64,000 nucleotides of DNA. It comes from Bacillota bacterium. Its GTDB lineage: Bacteria > Bacillota_A > Clostridia > Lachnospirales > Lachnospiraceae. Position numbers and translations under genes: made by a program. How positions within the stretch are numbered: the stretch's first letter is position 1; every line of letters starts with the position of its first letter. The stretch lies in the NCBI GenBank assembly GCA_023443625.1, contig JAEZTQ010000096.1, forward strand, positions 1-64,000, written 5' to 3'. The notes beneath the pieces were generated by a model. That model searched no databases, was not told the DNA's origin, and worked only from the letters and a program-made list of their open reading frames with translations. This document shows positions 63,421 to 64,000 of this stretch, piece by piece.

Positions 63421-64000
63421 TGCTTAAATCAAGAGAAGCTTTAATAAATATACGTAAAAAATATGAAATATCGATAGATAGCCAGAAGAAAAAGATATTG
63501 GTATGTGCAGGAACGGGTTGTGTATCCAGCGGTGCTCTGGAAATATTTGATGAATTAACTTCTCTGATGAAGGAACGTGGGGTTATTTGTTCCGTGGAGT
63601 TAGCCGAGGAACCTCATGAGACATCAGTAGGAATGAAGAAAAGCGGTTGTCATGGCTTTTGTGAAATGGGTCCTCTCGTCCGTATCGAGCCAGAGGGCTG
63701 GTTATACACGAAGTTAAAATTATCCGATTGTGAAGAGATCGTTGATAAATCCATAATTGCAGGAGAACACATTGAACGTCTTGCATATCAAAAGGGTGGT
63801 GTGGTCTATAAGAAACAGGATGACATACCTTTTTATAACAAACAGACTCGTCTGGTACTAGATCATTGTGGTCACATAGATGCTACTTCTATTAAGGAAT
63901 ATCTTGGAATAGGCGGATATGCTGCACTGGAGAAAGCCCTATTTGATATGACAGCAGATGATATTATCGATGAGATTACAAAATCCAGTCTACGAGGCAG
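63420..64000 (+). CDS. NuoF/HydB-type NADH-binding subunit, partial (runs off the window)
   Basis: The first about 193 codons of a large subunit. The N-terminal thioredoxin-like [2Fe-2S] domain (about 20-120) has VCAGTGCVSSGALEI and GCHGFCEMGPLVRIEPEG; after it the diaphorase part begins (FYNKQTRLVLDHCGHID, EYLGIGGYAALEKAL). This order, with an N-terminal iron-sulfur domain before the FMN/NADH domain, is typical of HydB and related bifurcating enzymes. ATG 63420 overlaps the previous stop; AAGGAGG is upstream. A catalytic hydrogenase (HydA) gene is expected beyond the window. Confidence 0.92.
   Translation, partial: MLKSREALINIRKKYEISIDSQKKKILVCAGTGCVSSGALEIFDELTSLMKERGVICSVELAEEPHETSVGMKKSGCHGFCEMGPLVRIEPEGWLYTKLKLSDCEEIVDKSIIAGEHIERLAYQKGGVVYKKQDDIPFYNKQTRLVLDHCGHIDATSIKEYLGIGGYAALEKALFDMTADDIIDEITKSSLRG

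Overview
The window looks like the chromosome of a low-GC, anaerobic, plant-polysaccharide-degrading Firmicute of the Clostridia, most probably Lachnospiraceae (Lachnoclostridium-like). The grounds are AT-rich DNA with GGAGG ribosome binding sites, a secreted GH5 cellulase carrying two CBM3-type modules, a GH42 beta-galactosidase, LytTR/DUF3021 and YesN/YesM-type regulators, a Rex repressor, and NfnAB plus hydrogenase-type diaphorase genes. No tRNA, rRNA or CRISPR array was seen.

Layout. 0-2.2 kb is a decayed mobile or accessory edge: a histidine-phosphatase fragment, a broken serine recombinase, and an ABC ATPase followed by a broken FtsX permease. 2.3-8.5 kb holds a J-domain-like membrane protein, an araC gene broken by one base facing a GH42 gene, a small structured RNA, and an ABC exporter. 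8.5-9.7 kb is gene debris. 9.2-12.1 kb is a SHOCT/Met-rich/two-component cluster. 12.8-14.9 kb is a tetR operon with a 28-bp operator and a stand-alone condensation-type acyltransferase. 15.3-21.9 kb has a small subtilase, two poorly known proteins, a GH18 protein and a FIST/chemotaxis pair. 22.7-25.1 kb is the cellulase. 25.3-29.1 kb (minus strand) is a complete rib operon under an FMN riboswitch, with an amber stop inside ribD. 29.2-32.0 kb has a CPBP-like membrane protein, a LytTR-DUF3021 pair and an AraC/GyrI regulator. 32.0-34.6 kb has two more copies of the small RNA hairpin, a protein with an N-terminal RRAK..GRA module, a lipoprotein and a sigma-factor remnant. 34.6-41.7 kb has a Y-family polymerase-YolD pair, a DUF1905 protein, a formate transporter, a DfsB-like protein and a chemoreceptor. 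41.8-44.3 kb is a LacI regulator and an ADP-ribosyltransferase-like protein with a repeat-bearing partner. 44.7-53.2 kb is a two-component-controlled sugar ABC system. 53.3-56.1 kb is debris with an IS66 remnant. 57.0-64.0 kb is a redox cluster: rex, lysR, iron alcohol dehydrogenase, nfnAB, and the start of a NuoE/NuoF-type (HydC/HydB) operon that leaves the window.

How it fits together: secreted and cytoplasmic glycosidases release sugars, the RbsABC-like transporter with its own two-component system imports them, and the right-hand cluster disposes of the reductant through alcohol, NADPH/ferredoxin exchange and probably hydrogen, under NADH-sensing Rex and a LysR regulator. Three copies of a distinctive double-box site, TATCGATA-N6-TATCGATA, lie at the rex promoter and between lysR and the alcohol dehydrogenase.

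The strongest candidates for something undescribed are: (a) a small RNA family of about 90 nt (promoter, conserved hairpin, terminator) present three times, one copy just upstream of the RRAK..GRA-module protein; (b) the double-box regulatory site; (c) the ADP-ribosyltransferase-like gene with its KPGG-repeat partner; (d) tandem hairpins that contain the ribosome binding site between two ABC transporter genes. Several genes are broken by a single base in a homopolymer, so sequence error versus true decay must be kept in mind.
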